This document shows positions 44,068 through 53,339 of a DNA stretch of 64,000 nt, piece after piece (the stretch's first letter is position 1; every line of letters starts with the position of its first letter). The DNA lies in assembly GCA_025449845.1 (NCBI GenBank), contig JANWIP010000019.1:1-64000 (forward strand). Reading direction: 5' to 3'. Under the pieces are notes generated by a model. The model worked only from the letters and a program-made list of their open reading frames with translations, had not been told where the DNA came from and searched no databases. Source of the DNA: Solirubrobacteraceae bacterium. GTDB lineage: Bacteria; Actinomycetota; Thermoleophilia; Solirubrobacterales; Solirubrobacteraceae. Position numbers and translations under genes: made by a program.

Positions 44068-47000
44068 TCAAAGGTCTTCTCGCAGGCGCGCATAGACCTT
44101 GCGCAGATAGAATTCGCCGAGCGCGATGCGAAAGTCTTCATCGTCGAGGATCTTCTTGTAGATCTCTTCGTTGTCGCCGGCGCGGGTGATGACGGTCTGC
44201 AGAAACTTGCGGTCGAAGACCAAGCGGAAGTTCTCGATTGTGTTGTTGCGGGCCTGATCTGAGAGCTCGCCATCAGCGATCCAGCTCTCCTCTAGCTGAT
44301 CGAACAGCAGCTCATCGACGTCGCTCAGGTTCATCCCAAAGCGGTCGTTGAGGACCGCCACGATGCTTGAGAGGTGATCCACTTCCAGCTCCTGCTGGCC
44401 TCCCGTGCCCTCCCCCAGGAAGGTATGCACCTCGCCGACCTGCGAGGCCAGGGAGAGCGTGCCGTTGAAGGTGATCTGGTGACGCAGGTGTGTCAGCTCA
44501 ACCTCAGTGCCCAGGTCAAGGCGCTCGACGGTGCCCGCATCGCGCAGGTAGAGCGAGAGAGCTCGGCAGTAGACGTAGTCACGCTCGAGCGCTGCATCAG
44601 GGAAGGCCGCGATCTGGGAGACGAACGAGTAGGTCCGCACGAAGCGATTCAGGGCATCGCGGACCTCCAGACGCTGCTCATCATCCATTTCCTCGAAGCG
44701 AGCCTTGGCCGGCCCGAGGGCGGCGTAGGTCTCCGCCGAGCGCTTCTCATCGGACGCGCCGGCGCCGAGCAGCGCGGGCATCGCCGCCTCGATCTCCTCA
44801 GGCCGCAGCAGGTCGAACTTGTCGAGGCGCCGCCGAGCATCCCACAGGATATTGGGATCGGTTGGAGGCGCGACGGTGCAGCCGTGAAACTGCTCGAAGG
44901 CCGCGATGATGTCCTCGGTGTCGTTGCGGAAGTCGAGCACAAAGGTGTTTTCCTTCAAAGGATGGGTGCGGTTCAGGCGTGAGAGGGTCTGCACTGCTGC
45001 CAGCCCAATTAGCGGCTTGTCGACGTACATGGTGTGCAGCAGCGGCTGATCAAATCCCGTCTGGAACTTCTCCGCGACGATTAGCACGCCGTAGTCGGGC
45101 TCCCCGAATTCTTCGGCCGTGCGAGCCTCGGGAAAGCCATTCATGTTGGCCTCCGTCAAAGGCCTGCCGCTACCGTCGTCAATCTTGCCCGAGAAGGCCA
45201 CGAGGGCATTGATTTCCTCATAGCCCTTTGCCTTGATGTATTTGTCGATGCTCTGCTTGTATCGAACTGCGTGCAGCCGTGAAGAGGTCACGACCATTGC
45301 CTTGGCCAGGCCGCCCATCTCCTTGGCCGTGTGTTGAGAAAAGTGCTCGACGATAATCTCGGCCTTCTGGGCGAGGTGGTGAGGATGCAGGCTCACGAAG
45401 CGGGCAATCGCTTGGCGCGCCTTCTTAGCGTCATATTTGGGATCCTCCAGCGTCGCCTTCTCGATCTTCCAAAAAGTCTGGTAGGTCGTGTAGTTGACGA
45501 GTACGTCCATGATGAAGCCCTCCTCGATGGCCTGGCGCATCGAGTAGAGGTGAAATGGCTCGTGAACCTTTGACTGAGGGTTCAGGCGCCCGAACTTCTC
45601 TAACGTCCGTCCCTTGGGAGTGGCCGTGAAGGCGAAGTAGGACAGGTTTGGCTGCCGCCCGCCGCGTGCGCCGGCAGATTTCGCGAGCGCCTCCTCGACG
45701 GGATCGATGGCCGCCGAGAGCAGCCCGGCATCCTCGGCCTCCGCAGCGGTCAGCTCCTGCTCCTCGTTTGCCCCGAGGGCGATTCGCAGGTCATTGGCGG
45801 TTTCGCCCGTCTGCGATGAGTGAGCCTCATCGATCACGATTGCGTAGTTGCGTGTCGGGAGATCGCCGATCTTCTTGATGACGAAAGGGAACTTCCATAG
45901 GGTCGTGATGATGATCCGAGCCTGCTCGCCCCGCAGCGCCTCGGCGAGCTGGTCTGAGTCCTCGTCGATCTTCACCACGACGCCACGGGCGTGCTCGAAC
46001 TGGTAGATGGTGTCCTGCAGTTGGCGGTCGAGGATCACACGGTCGGTGATGACTATGACCTTGTCGAAGACCTTGCGATCCTCAGCCGTATGAAGCGTCG
46101 AGAGGCGGTGCGCCGTCCAGGCGATCGTGTTGGACTTGCCCGACCCGGCCGAGTGCTGGATGAGGTAGGAGTGACCTGCACCGTTTGCCGCTGCGTCGGC
46201 CTCAAGCTTCTTTACAGCGTCCCATTGGTGATACCGAGGAAAGATCACCTTCTCCGCCGCGCGTCGTGCCACCAGTGAGCCCTTCTCCGGGCGATCGACA
46301 TGGATGAAGCGGTGCAGGATGTCAAGCCACGCGTCCTTGCTCCAAACGTGCTCCCACAGGTAAGAGGTTTTGTGGCCGTCCGGGTTGGGCGGGTTTCCCT
46401 TGCCGAGGTCGTGGCCTAGGTTGAACGGCAGGAAGCGCGTCGACTCGCCATCCAGCCTCGTCGTCATCGCTACCGAGTCGGGGTCCACCGCGAAGTGCAC
46501 GATCGCGCGACGCGCCAGCGTCACGTTCTTCGCGTCGCGGTCCTCGCGATACTGCTTGATTGCCTGCTCGATCGTCTGGCCCGTCAGGTGATTCTTAAGC
46601 TCTGCGGTTGCCATCGGGATCCCGTTCAGGAACAGGCACAGATCGAGCGTCTTGTTCGAGTCTGGGTCGAACGGCAGCTGTCGTGTGACCGTCAGGCGAT
46701 TCGCGTCGTAGTGTGCCACCAGCTCGGGGGCCACGCCGAACGCCGGCTGGCGGTAGGAGAGCCGGATCTCCACGTTCTGGTCGCGGATGCCGTGTCGGAT
46801 CACGTCCACCGTGCCGTGCTCGTCGATCTGCCGCGCTAGGCGCTGCACGAACCGCTGGCGCGCTAGCGACTTGTCGCCGCCATGGGCTTTGACTAGTTTT
46901 TCCCACTGTGACTGCTGTGTCTCCTCGATGAAGGTGAATAGCTCTTTGGTGTCCAGGCCGAGGTTTGCGTCGAAGTCTTCACGCCACTTTGGATTGGTCC

Positions 47001-47085
47001 CGGTCTTGCAGGTGCGGTAGCCGCTGTGAGCGAGGAGGTGAGCCGTGATCTCGTCCTCTAACAGCTTCTCGGTAACGGAGCTCAT
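44068..47085 (-). CDS. hsdR: type I restriction enzyme R (motor and nuclease) subunit
   Basis: A 1005-aa HsdR. The N-terminal nuclease has the PD-ExK pattern (Asp148 in LDLCLFLNG, then ETxK-like AELKN with Glu162 and Lys164). The SF2 translocase follows: Walker A HSAGSGKSNTIAW (311-323), DEAH box IDEAHSSQTGE (418-428), FTATPKGRTLEKFG, and late QTLSRLNRTHP (motif VI). A helical C-terminal part binds HsdM-HsdS. It cuts unmodified DNA after translocation. The ATG overlaps the hsdS stop by ATGA. All key residues look intact. Confidence 0.93.
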   Translation of the reverse strand: MSSVTEKLLEDEITAHLLAHSGYRTCKTGTNPKWREDFDANLGLDTKELFTFIEETQQSQWEKLVKAHGGDKSLARQRFVQRLARQIDEHGTVDVIRHGIRDQNVEIRLSYRQPAFGVAPELVAHYDANRLTVTRQLPFDPDSNKTLDLCLFLNGIPMATAELKNHLTGQTIEQAIKQYREDRDAKNVTLARRAIVHFAVDPDSVAMTTRLDGESTRFLPFNLGHDLGKGNPPNPDGHKTSYLWEHVWSKDAWLDILHRFIHVDRPEKGSLVARRAAEKVIFPRYHQWDAVKKLEADAAANGAGHSYLIQHSAGSGKSNTIAWTAHRLSTLHTAEDRKVFDKVIVITDRVILDRQLQDTIYQFEHARGVVVKIDEDSDQLAEALRGEQARIIITTLWKFPFVIKKIGDLPTRNYAIVIDEAHSSQTGETANDLRIALGANEEQELTAAEAEDAGLLSAAIDPVEEALAKSAGARGGRQPNLSYFAFTATPKGRTLEKFGRLNPQSKVHEPFHLYSMRQAIEEGFIMDVLVNYTTYQTFWKIEKATLEDPKYDAKKARQAIARFVSLHPHHLAQKAEIIVEHFSQHTAKEMGGLAKAMVVTSSRLHAVRYKQSIDKYIKAKGYEEINALVAFSGKIDDGSGRPLTEANMNGFPEARTAEEFGEPDYGVLIVAEKFQTGFDQPLLHTMYVDKPLIGLAAVQTLSRLNRTHPLKENTFVLDFRNDTEDIIAAFEQFHGCTVAPPTDPNILWDARRRLDKFDLLRPEEIEAAMPALLGAGASDEKRSAETYAALGPAKARFEEMDDEQRLEVRDALNRFVRTYSFVSQIAAFPDAALERDYVYCRALSLYLRDAGTVERLDLGTEVELTHLRHQITFNGTLSLASQVGEVHTFLGEGTGGQQELEVDHLSSIVAVLNDRFGMNLSDVDELLFDQLEESWIADGELSDQARNNTIENFRLVFDRKFLQTVITRAGDNEEIYKKILDDEDFRIALGEFYLRKVYARLREDL

Positions 47086-48269
47086 GCTGCCTCAGGGATG
47101 TCCAGTTGGCCGGTGACGGCTGCAGTGATTAGGGCTTGGCGGCGCTCTCGGAGTAGCATAATTTGAGTCTCCAGGCGGCTAGCAACCGCTTGCTGCGACA
47201 TGGTTCCCTCATCTAGCTGTTGCGCAATGCGACGCTGGTCGCCGGGGTTCGGAGTTGGAACAATGAGCTCAAGGATCTGTGCAATATTTACACGGCTAAA
47301 TGTTGAGCCGACCTTTTGTTCTTCGAGCTGGTCTAATCCTAACGAGTTCAAGAAGTATGTGAGAAAGAGCTGACTCGCATGATCCGACGAGATAAGGCAA
47401 ACATCTTGGCCCATGCAGACAGGTTTATCTGTGTCTACAAACGCGGCGATCCCAATAGAAGCGTTACGACTGTATATGACATCGCCCTTCCTCGGCTGGC
47501 GCCCAGCGCTGGTCAGATCCCGATAGTCGGCCTCACTTACAAATCGATGTGCACGCGAAACTTCGAGCCGCCCAGGAGTTGCGTCCCCCGGGCTGATTAC
47601 TGGATATCCTTGATCGACATATGTCGGAGTACGGTGCTTGCAGTCGACCACTCGCCATGTGCGTTTCAGTGGCTGCAATACATGGTCTGGGGACATTAGA
47701 AGCTGACGTCTGTAGATAGCCAGTCGCTCCTCCAGTAACTTCGCCATCCTCCGCTTCGCCGCAATGAGGACGTCGATCCGCGAGGTCTCACGGTCGAGAT
47801 AGTCCGCTATCGTTTGTTGGATGGCTGGAGATGGTACAACCAAAGGGAACGTAGCTAGAGCATCGCTCGACAGCTCGACAAATGTTGATCCCTGCCCCCA
47901 CGCATTGAGACGCTCGGTGAGAGAAGAGAGCTGGTAGCGAAAATACCTCACGTTTACTGGCACGGTAGGCACAAGCCCACGACAGCCCTGGTTGAAGGCA
48001 GTTCGGTTGGAGACTTCGGCGACGTATCCAATGGGAGCTCGCGTCGAAAGTAAGAGGGAGCCTGGAGGCACGGCGCGGCTTCCGGTTCTCAATCCATCCT
48101 CAGTGAGAGTCCGTTCAGTCGTTTTCAACACCCCGCCATTTACGTGTGCGAGGTCAACTGGCGTTGCCCATGCTACAGCTCCACCCCAGTTCCAGCCTTG
48201 GGTTGTAGGCGTTCCTCCGTTCACTATCGAGAATAGCCTACGAACCGAGAGCGTCGGCCAAACGCTCAA
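47082..48269 (-). CDS. hsdS: type I restriction enzyme S (specificity) subunit
   Basis: A 395-aa HsdS with two target-recognition domains. The first runs from SVRRLFSIVNGGTPTTQGWN to VVPSPAIQQTIADYLDRETS; a conserved helix (RIDVLIAAKRRMAKLLEERL) spaces the halves; the second TRD ends VPTPNPGDQRRIAQQLDEGT and a second helix with LLRERRQALITAAVTGQLDI. The two helices set the spacing of the bipartite target site. The DNA here is visibly poorer in GC than hsdM and hsdR, common for TRDs that are exchanged between strains. Coupled to both neighbours by 4-bp overlaps. Confidence 0.93.
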   Translation of the reverse strand: MSVWPTLSVRRLFSIVNGGTPTTQGWNWGGAVAWATPVDLAHVNGGVLKTTERTLTEDGLRTGSRAVPPGSLLLSTRAPIGYVAEVSNRTAFNQGCRGLVPTVPVNVRYFRYQLSSLTERLNAWGQGSTFVELSSDALATFPLVVPSPAIQQTIADYLDRETSRIDVLIAAKRRMAKLLEERLAIYRRQLLMSPDHVLQPLKRTWRVVDCKHRTPTYVDQGYPVISPGDATPGRLEVSRAHRFVSEADYRDLTSAGRQPRKGDVIYSRNASIGIAAFVDTDKPVCMGQDVCLISSDHASQLFLTYFLNSLGLDQLEEQKVGSTFSRVNIAQILELIVPTPNPGDQRRIAQQLDEGTMSQQAVASRLETQIMLLRERRQALITAAVTGQLDIPEAA

Positions 48270-50311
48270 CTTGACACCTGGCTCAATAACCGCTGGATCT
48301 CATCCTCCAACGCCTTGATCTCAGCATCGATCTCCTCCAGCGGACGCGGCGGCACGTACTTGTAGAAATGCCGGGTCAACGGGATTTCGTACCCGATCTT
48401 GGTCTTCTCATGATCAACCCAGGCGTCCGGGACGTAAGGCAATACCTCTTCGCGCATGTAGTCATCAACCGTAGTCCGATATGTCAGTGTGTCGAAACGC
48501 TCCGTGGGATCCTCGACGAACGAAACCGGTACCGAAGGCAAAGGCACGTTCTCGCTGTCGCGCAACTCCGGATCCGGCTCTGGATTCCCCTTGTGATCGG
48601 CGATGACGGGCGCCTCCTCGTCACGCACCGCAAGCGCCGCCCAGACGGCCTTCTGCGCCGGCGCGGCGAGATCAAGGCCGGTGAGGGAAGACCCAAAGGC
48701 CTTGATCACCTCTTTTTGCGTCGAGAACTGAGCATCCCGATTCGCCGCGAGCAGTTCACGCAGGACCATCCGCACATCCTCAGGCGTCTTCTGGATGGCC
48801 TTCGTGGCCAGCACGGCGGCGATAGTCTCGTCAGTGACCTCCCAACGCAGTCGAAGCGGCCGCTCGACCGTGATCCGCAGAAACCCAAACGCCTCGTTGG
48901 GAAAGATCTTGACCTGATTGCCCTCGGCGAACTCGCCGTATAGCCGCGTAATGTCCTCGATCTGCGCGGCGGAGATCTCCTTGCGCTTGGCCCCGAGGGA
49001 CTTGCGCATCTTGATGAAATACTCGCGCGCGTCGACGAGCTGCACCTTCCCCTGCCGCTCGGGCGCCTTGCGGTTGGTGACAATCCAGAAGTAGGTCGAG
49101 ATACCGGTGTTGTAGAAGAGCTGGTCGGGCAAGGCGACGACGGCCTCAAGCCAGTCGTTCTCGATGATCCAACGGCGAATCTCAGACTCACCGGAGCCGG
49201 CGGCGCCGGTGAACAGAGGGGAGCCGTTGAAGACGATGCCCACACGCGAGCCGCCATCCTCGGGCCGCTGCATCTTGGAGATCATGTGCTGGAGGAAGAG
49301 AAAGGAGCCGTCGTTGATGCGGGGCAGGCCGGCGCCGAAGCGGCCGGTGAAACCGTGCGTCTGGGCCTCCTTGCGCACCTCGTCTTCGACCTTCTTCCAC
49401 TCCACGCCGAAGGGCGGATTGACGAGGAGGTAGTCGAAGCGCTCGCCCTCGTGGTGATCTTCGGAGAATGAGTTGCCGTAGGCGATGTGCGAGGCGTTCT
49501 GGCCCTTCAGCATCATGTCTGAGCGGCAGACGGCGTAGGTTTCGGCGTTGAGCTCTTGTCCGTAGACCTCAAGCTGCGCGCGCGGGTTCAGGGCGCGCAG
49601 ATGATCCTCGGCGACCGAGAGCATGCCGCCCGTGCCACATGCTGGGTCACAGAGCGTCTTGACGATTCCAGGCTTGGTGAGGATGTCGTCGGCATCATCG
49701 ATGAAGAGCAGGTTGACCATTAGGCGGATGACCTCGCGCGGTGTGAAATGCTCGCCGGCCGTCTCATTGGATAGCTCGGAGAACCTGCGAATGAGCTCCT
49801 CGTAGAGGTAGCCCATCTCGATGTTCGAGACCACCTTCGGATGCAGATCGATCTCGGCGAACTTGCCAATGACCTGGTAGAGGACGTTGGCCCTGCGCAG
49901 CCGATCGATCTGGACGCTGAAGTCGAACTTCTCGATGATGTCCTTCGCCGCTTCAGAAAAGCCCCCGATATAGAGGTTCAGCGAGTCGGCGATCGTGCTG
50001 GGGTCATCGAGGAGCTTCGTGAAGGTGAGGGGAGAGACGTTGTAGAACTGCTCATTCGCGACGGCCTGCAACACGGGCTCGACATTCTCGATCTTGCTTG
50101 AGATCTCCTTGTGCTTGGCCAGCACGGCCTGTTTGGTCGGCTCAAGTACACAGTCAAGGCGGCGGATGACGGTCAGCGGCAGGACCACCTTGCCGTATTC
50201 GGACTGTTTGTAATCTCCCCGCAGGAGGTCGGCGACACTCCAGATGAAGGCCGCGTGATTGCGGATCGTCTCGCTCCGGGGACTGGGAGCACTAGCTGCT
50301 TCTGTTGCCAT
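48266..50311 (-). CDS. hsdM: type I restriction enzyme M (methyltransferase) subunit
   Basis: A 681-aa N6-adenine methyltransferase subunit. The HsdM_N helical domain (NHAAFIWSVADLLRGDYKQS) precedes the catalytic domain with motif I DPACGTGGML (about 222-231) and motif IV NPPFGVEW (about 298-305). The C-terminal part (about 500-681) is longer than in classic HsdM and ends in a charged helix (LEEIDAEIKALEDEIQRLLS). It starts at the ATG at 50311; an upstream start at 50350 is possible. It is the first gene of hsdM-hsdS-hsdR. Confidence 0.93.
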   Translation of the reverse strand: MATEAASAPSPRSETIRNHAAFIWSVADLLRGDYKQSEYGKVVLPLTVIRRLDCVLEPTKQAVLAKHKEISSKIENVEPVLQAVANEQFYNVSPLTFTKLLDDPSTIADSLNLYIGGFSEAAKDIIEKFDFSVQIDRLRRANVLYQVIGKFAEIDLHPKVVSNIEMGYLYEELIRRFSELSNETAGEHFTPREVIRLMVNLLFIDDADDILTKPGIVKTLCDPACGTGGMLSVAEDHLRALNPRAQLEVYGQELNAETYAVCRSDMMLKGQNASHIAYGNSFSEDHHEGERFDYLLVNPPFGVEWKKVEDEVRKEAQTHGFTGRFGAGLPRINDGSFLFLQHMISKMQRPEDGGSRVGIVFNGSPLFTGAAGSGESEIRRWIIENDWLEAVVALPDQLFYNTGISTYFWIVTNRKAPERQGKVQLVDAREYFIKMRKSLGAKRKEISAAQIEDITRLYGEFAEGNQVKIFPNEAFGFLRITVERPLRLRWEVTDETIAAVLATKAIQKTPEDVRMVLRELLAANRDAQFSTQKEVIKAFGSSLTGLDLAAPAQKAVWAALAVRDEEAPVIADHKGNPEPDPELRDSENVPLPSVPVSFVEDPTERFDTLTYRTTVDDYMREEVLPYVPDAWVDHEKTKIGYEIPLTRHFYKYVPPRPLEEIDAEIKALEDEIQRLLSQVSS

Positions 50312-50846
50312 GGTCGGCAAGGGTACTGACAGGGGAGACGGCCGGGCCACGACGGACGATTTGCCGAGCCATGTGATCGGCTTGATCTGGCGATCCTTCG
50401 GGCTGGCGTTGATCCACTAGCCTTTGGGGCGTCATTGCTTGGCTCTACTAAGCCGTTTCCCGCATGGTTGAGCGGGATCTGCTAGATATGCGCTTCCCAC
50501 GCTGGGCACCCTTACGCCGCTAGGAGCCGCCTGAAACCGCACGATCCGTGCTTGGGCTGGCGCGGATTTGGCGCGAGTTGGGCCGGGGTTGGTTGAGGGT
50601 TTGTTGGGCCAGGTCGCCGCCGCGGGCCGAGCAGCCGAGCATCGTCAAAGAATTTGAGCGGGTCATGTAGCCCGCAATCCGGCTCATTTGCAGGCTTTAC
50701 GACGGGACTAACCGGAGTTCTATCGAACCACGATCTACAGGAGTCGTTGGGCCGTGTGGCCAAGAAGCTAGCGACCGTCCGGGACCAGCGGTGATCCTCG
50801 ACGGCAGGCTGTTGTCTGTCGGCAGCGGCCTCGCCGACCGGGTTGG
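50312..50846. other. intergenic region upstream of hsdM with hairpin motif copy 3
   Basis: About 530 bp without a convincing gene. It contains CATTGCTTGGCTCTA (50433-50447), a two-mismatch relative of the motifs next to the two tRNA fragments. No tRNA fragment is recognisable nearby. The hsdM promoter should be at the left end of this region. Confidence 0.45.
50433..50456 (+). repeat. TTTGGCTC hairpin motif, copy 3 (degenerate)
   Basis: GTCATTGCTTGGCTCTACTAAGC (50431-50453) matches copy 2 in GTCATT and TTGGCTCT. The inverted part is short (GGCT with AGCC). It flanks the restriction operon. Confidence 0.4.
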
Positions 50847-51041
50847 GTGCTGAAGGCTGTCGTCCAAGTGATGACCGATCGGGGCGAGCCGATGCGAGCC
50901 AAGGACATCCAGGCATCTGTTGAGGCATTGGTAGGCGAGCCGGTTTCGTGGTCGTCGATCAGAGGCGCCCTGGCTGAACACGCCTCGGGCTCCTCGCGTC
51001 GATTCGTGCGGGTGTCGAGGGGACGGTACGTGCTGGCATAA
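50847..51041 (+). CDS. small winged-helix protein, possibly a methyltransferase tail fragment
   Basis: A 64-aa protein (MRAKDIQASVEALVGEPVSW, then SSIRGALAEHASGSSRRFVR and VSRGRYVLA). This wording is like the winged-helix tail of actinobacterial DNA methyltransferases and related restriction proteins. Here it stands alone, so it could be a separate small DNA-binding protein or the surviving 3' end of a larger gene. It starts at GTG/ATG-type codons without a clear ribosome binding site. Near hsdM, a link to restriction is plausible but unproven. Confidence 0.55.
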   Translation: MLKAVVQVMTDRGEPMRAKDIQASVEALVGEPVSWSSIRGALAEHASGSSRRFVRVSRGRYVLA

Positions 51042-51107
51042 GGCTCGTTGGTAGGGCGGGTGCGCCAGTCTGCGGCACACGTCCGCGCCGCGCCTCATGA
51101 TGGCGCC

Positions 51108-51368
51108 GTGCCCCGCGTCAGCTTCTTCTACGGCATCGTGATCACGATGTATTTCTACGACCACCAGCCGCCCCACTTCCATGCGCAGTACGCCGAGTAC
51201 CATGCGGCGATCGCGATTGACGGCGCGAAGGTGCTTGTAGGCGAACTGCCGGGCCGTGCGCTCAAGCTCGTGGCAGAGTGGGCGGCCCTCCACCGCGAGG
51301 AGCTTGAGGCCGATTGGGAGCGTGTATATGGCGGGACCATGCCCGAGTCGATTGACCCGTTGCCGTAA
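51108..51368 (+). CDS. DUF4160 family protein
   Basis: An 86-aa protein with the DUF4160 pattern: MPRVSFFYGIVITMYFYDHQ, then PPHFHAQYAEYHAAIAIDGA and LKLVAEWAALHREELEADWE. The paired HxHxQY is conserved. It is followed 9 bp later by a DUF2442 gene, a pair that occurs together very often and is suspected to be a toxin-antitoxin-like module. The GTG at 51108 is chosen because the domain starts there. Confidence 0.82.
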   Translation: MPRVSFFYGIVITMYFYDHQPPHFHAQYAEYHAAIAIDGAKVLVGELPGRALKLVAEWAALHREELEADWERVYGGTMPESIDPLP

Positions 51369-51377
51369 GATGGAGCG

Positions 51378-51641
51378 ATGATGTTCGTGACCGTGACATC
51401 GGTCGAGGTGCTTGGCCACTACCGGCTTCGGCTCGGCTTCAGCGATGGGAGCCGGCGCGACGTCGATCTCACCGGAGAGCTGCATGGCCCGGTCTTCGAG
51501 CCGCTGGCCGATCCGGCCTTCTTCGCACAGGTGCGGGTGGACGACGAACTTGGCACTGTCGTCTGGCCCAACGGCGCCGATCTCGATCCGCTTGTGTTGC
51601 ACGGAGACTTCGAGCCGGCTTCTCGCCTCGTCCATCACTGA
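51378..51641 (+). CDS. DUF2442 family protein
   Basis: An 87-aa protein: VTSVEVLGHYRLRLGFSDGS, RRDVDLTGELHGPVFEPLAD and TVVWPNGADLDPLVLHGDFE. This is the standard DUF2442 fold. It forms a two-gene unit with the DUF4160 gene in front of it. No biochemical function is established to my knowledge; the pair is often next to mobile or defence genes, as here. Confidence 0.82.
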   Translation: MMFVTVTSVEVLGHYRLRLGFSDGSRRDVDLTGELHGPVFEPLADPAFFAQVRVDDELGTVVWPNGADLDPLVLHGDFEPASRLVHH

Positions 51642-52258
51642 TCGCAGAGGACGATCTCGGCCACCCTGGCAGCTGCGATGGGTAGTACGTCGTCCCAGCC
51701 TGCGGAAAGTGGGCGAAGCCTTGCGGACGCACAAACCAAGTAGGGACGGTGGCCCCTACGATGAGCGCCAGCTAGTCGCGTGCGCAAAGCGCGATGCCGC
51801 AGGCGAAGTCGTGAAGCACCACATCGCCGATCATGTGTCGATACTCCAACTGTCGAGCCTCTACGAGCCTGCGATGAGTCGCGTGGGTAGGCGACGTCGC
51901 GATGTGCGACTGAGTTACGCGGTGCTGACTCAATCGCCGCTGCAGTCATCTGCATGAGGGACTGCTTGCGGCAACTAGGCGGTCGTGTAGCTCAGAGAGC
52001 AGCGGCGCCGTATTACCCTCCGCGCCGCCCAGCGACAGCATCGCCCATCCTGCTTGCTTCACAAGGGCCCTCAGTGACGAGCCACGACAGCTCCGCCTCG
52101 GCCAGAGACCCTTCCTCGTCGTCACCGGCAGCCTTAGTCGAGCCAGGTCGTTGATATAGGAGAGGCGGGCCGCCCAGTCTGCGGGCATGTTGGCGCGCGT
52201 CGCTCTAGCACCTCAATTGCTCGGCTCGGGTCGGCATTGAGCACCGGGTTCTGTCTAT
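51642..52258. other. intergenic region, no gene recognised
   Basis: About 600 bp. Several frames are open but none has recognisable content or a good ribosome binding site. It is probably decayed DNA between the DUF pair and the peptidase fragment. Confidence 0.4.
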
Positions 52259-52540
52259 TTGAGCGCGGCCATATGGGCGATCGAGGGACGCGCGGCTACG
52301 AGCATGCAGGCAGAACGTCCGAGCCAAAAGCAATACGCGGCTCACGCGGGAATATTCAAGGCCGTGCACGGGCACCCGCTCGATGCCGGCTTGGCCACCG
52401 AGGAGGGCGAGCTGGCGCCGGAGATGTGCCTGGCCGCCCACGCTCCCTGGGTGGTCGGCTCCTCCTACTTCGAGCAGGATTTGATCGTCACCGAGGTCGG
52501 CTGCGAGGTGCTCGGGCGAGCGGTTGAGCGCCGGCGGTAG
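52259..52540 (+). pseudogene. fragment of an M24 (Xaa-Pro) aminopeptidase
   Basis: A 93-aa frame whose second half reads like the C-terminus of an M24 peptidase: GHPLDAGLATEEGELAPEMC and EQDLIVTEVGCEVLGR (family: LEPGMVL ... DTVLVTEDGCEVL). The metal-binding residues that precede this part in a full enzyme are missing, and the N-terminal 30 residues are unrelated. It looks like the remnant of a gene truncated by recombination. Confidence 0.45.
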
Positions 52541-52578
52541 GGCCTGACTGGCAGCAAAATGCGAAGGCGAACAGGTGA

Positions 52579-52611
52579 TGTGAGGTGGGACAGATACAGT
52601 CCCACCTCACA
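52579..52611. terminator. 13-bp hairpin downstream of the secreted-protein gene
   Basis: TGTGAGGTGGGAC (52579-52591) pairs perfectly with GTCCCACCTCACA (52599-52611) around a 7-nt loop. It lies 32 bp after the stop of the minus-strand gene at 52644. There is no T-run, but such hairpins often terminate transcription in actinobacteria. Confidence 0.65.
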
Positions 52612-52643
52612 GGGTCCTTGCCAAGGACAAGACTTCAGAGAAG

Positions 52644-53339
52644 TCAGACCGATTCGGCACCTTCCGCTTTGAATACTAAGCCTCTCAATTCATACTTTTC
52701 ACTCGCTGCGGGAACAGGGCATATCGGGTTTTTCCCGACCTTAAGCCCGAAGATTGCTTCTCCTTCGAGTTGCCCAATGCCGCCTTCCGTGACGTTGACG
52801 GTGGCTTTCATATTTGCGCCCGCGCCTAGTTCTGTTTTTAGGAGTCCAACGTTGATACCTTGATCTGTGGTTACTCCCGTTTCCATTCCAGCAGGAATTT
52901 GAATTTCACAGGTGGGTTCCGAGCCAGTTCCCACTTTTATCAGACAAGGACTCCCGACTCCACCACTCGCTAGGGTTGTTTGTCTCTGGACCAATCGGAG
53001 GTTGCATGCTTTGATCATTGTGGGAACACCAGCGCTACCACTTACTTTAGTTGTACAACTAGGTCCCCATTCTTTGACTTGGACCAGCATATCCGGACCC
53101 TGTGTAGTCTCGGTCTGTTGCGTTTTAATCTGCCCTTTTCCTTGAATATGCCATTGAGCTTTTATTTCGGCTGGAGGGCATACTACTTTTACCGCCGTGC
53201 CGAGAGTAAATTCACCAGATTCAATAACATTAATATTTCCTTGCTTTTGCCCGGATTTAAACGCAGCTGCCGGTGTGGCCGAGAATGCAACGATTGCGGC
53301 CAAGCCTACTAGGGCGCTCAGCATCTTGAGTCTGTACAT
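52644..53339 (-). CDS. secreted protein of unknown function, low GC
   Basis: A 231-aa exported protein. The signal peptide is LKMLSALVGLAAIVAFSATP with cleavage near AAA. The mature part has five Cys (VCPPAEIKAQWH, SCTTKVSGSAG, CNLRLVQRQTT, SPCLIKVGTG, PTCEIQIPAG) and alternating beta strands, with ICPVPAASEK near the end. Its DNA is visibly poorer in GC than the flanking region. I do not recognise a named family, but the style matches other secreted proteins in this window. Transcription may end at the hairpin at 52579. Confidence 0.65.
   Translation of the reverse strand: MYRLKMLSALVGLAAIVAFSATPAAAFKSGQKQGNINVIESGEFTLGTAVKVVCPPAEIKAQWHIQGKGQIKTQQTETTQGPDMLVQVKEWGPSCTTKVSGSAGVPTMIKACNLRLVQRQTTLASGGVGSPCLIKVGTGSEPTCEIQIPAGMETGVTTDQGINVGLLKTELGAGANMKATVNVTEGGIGQLEGEAIFGLKVGKNPICPVPAASEKYELRGLVFKAEGAESV

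Noticed and set aside
50512-50928. Minus-strand ORF upstream of hsdM
   Set aside because: Pro/Arg-rich composition, no ribosome binding site, no recognisable domain, and it overlaps the winged-helix gene.
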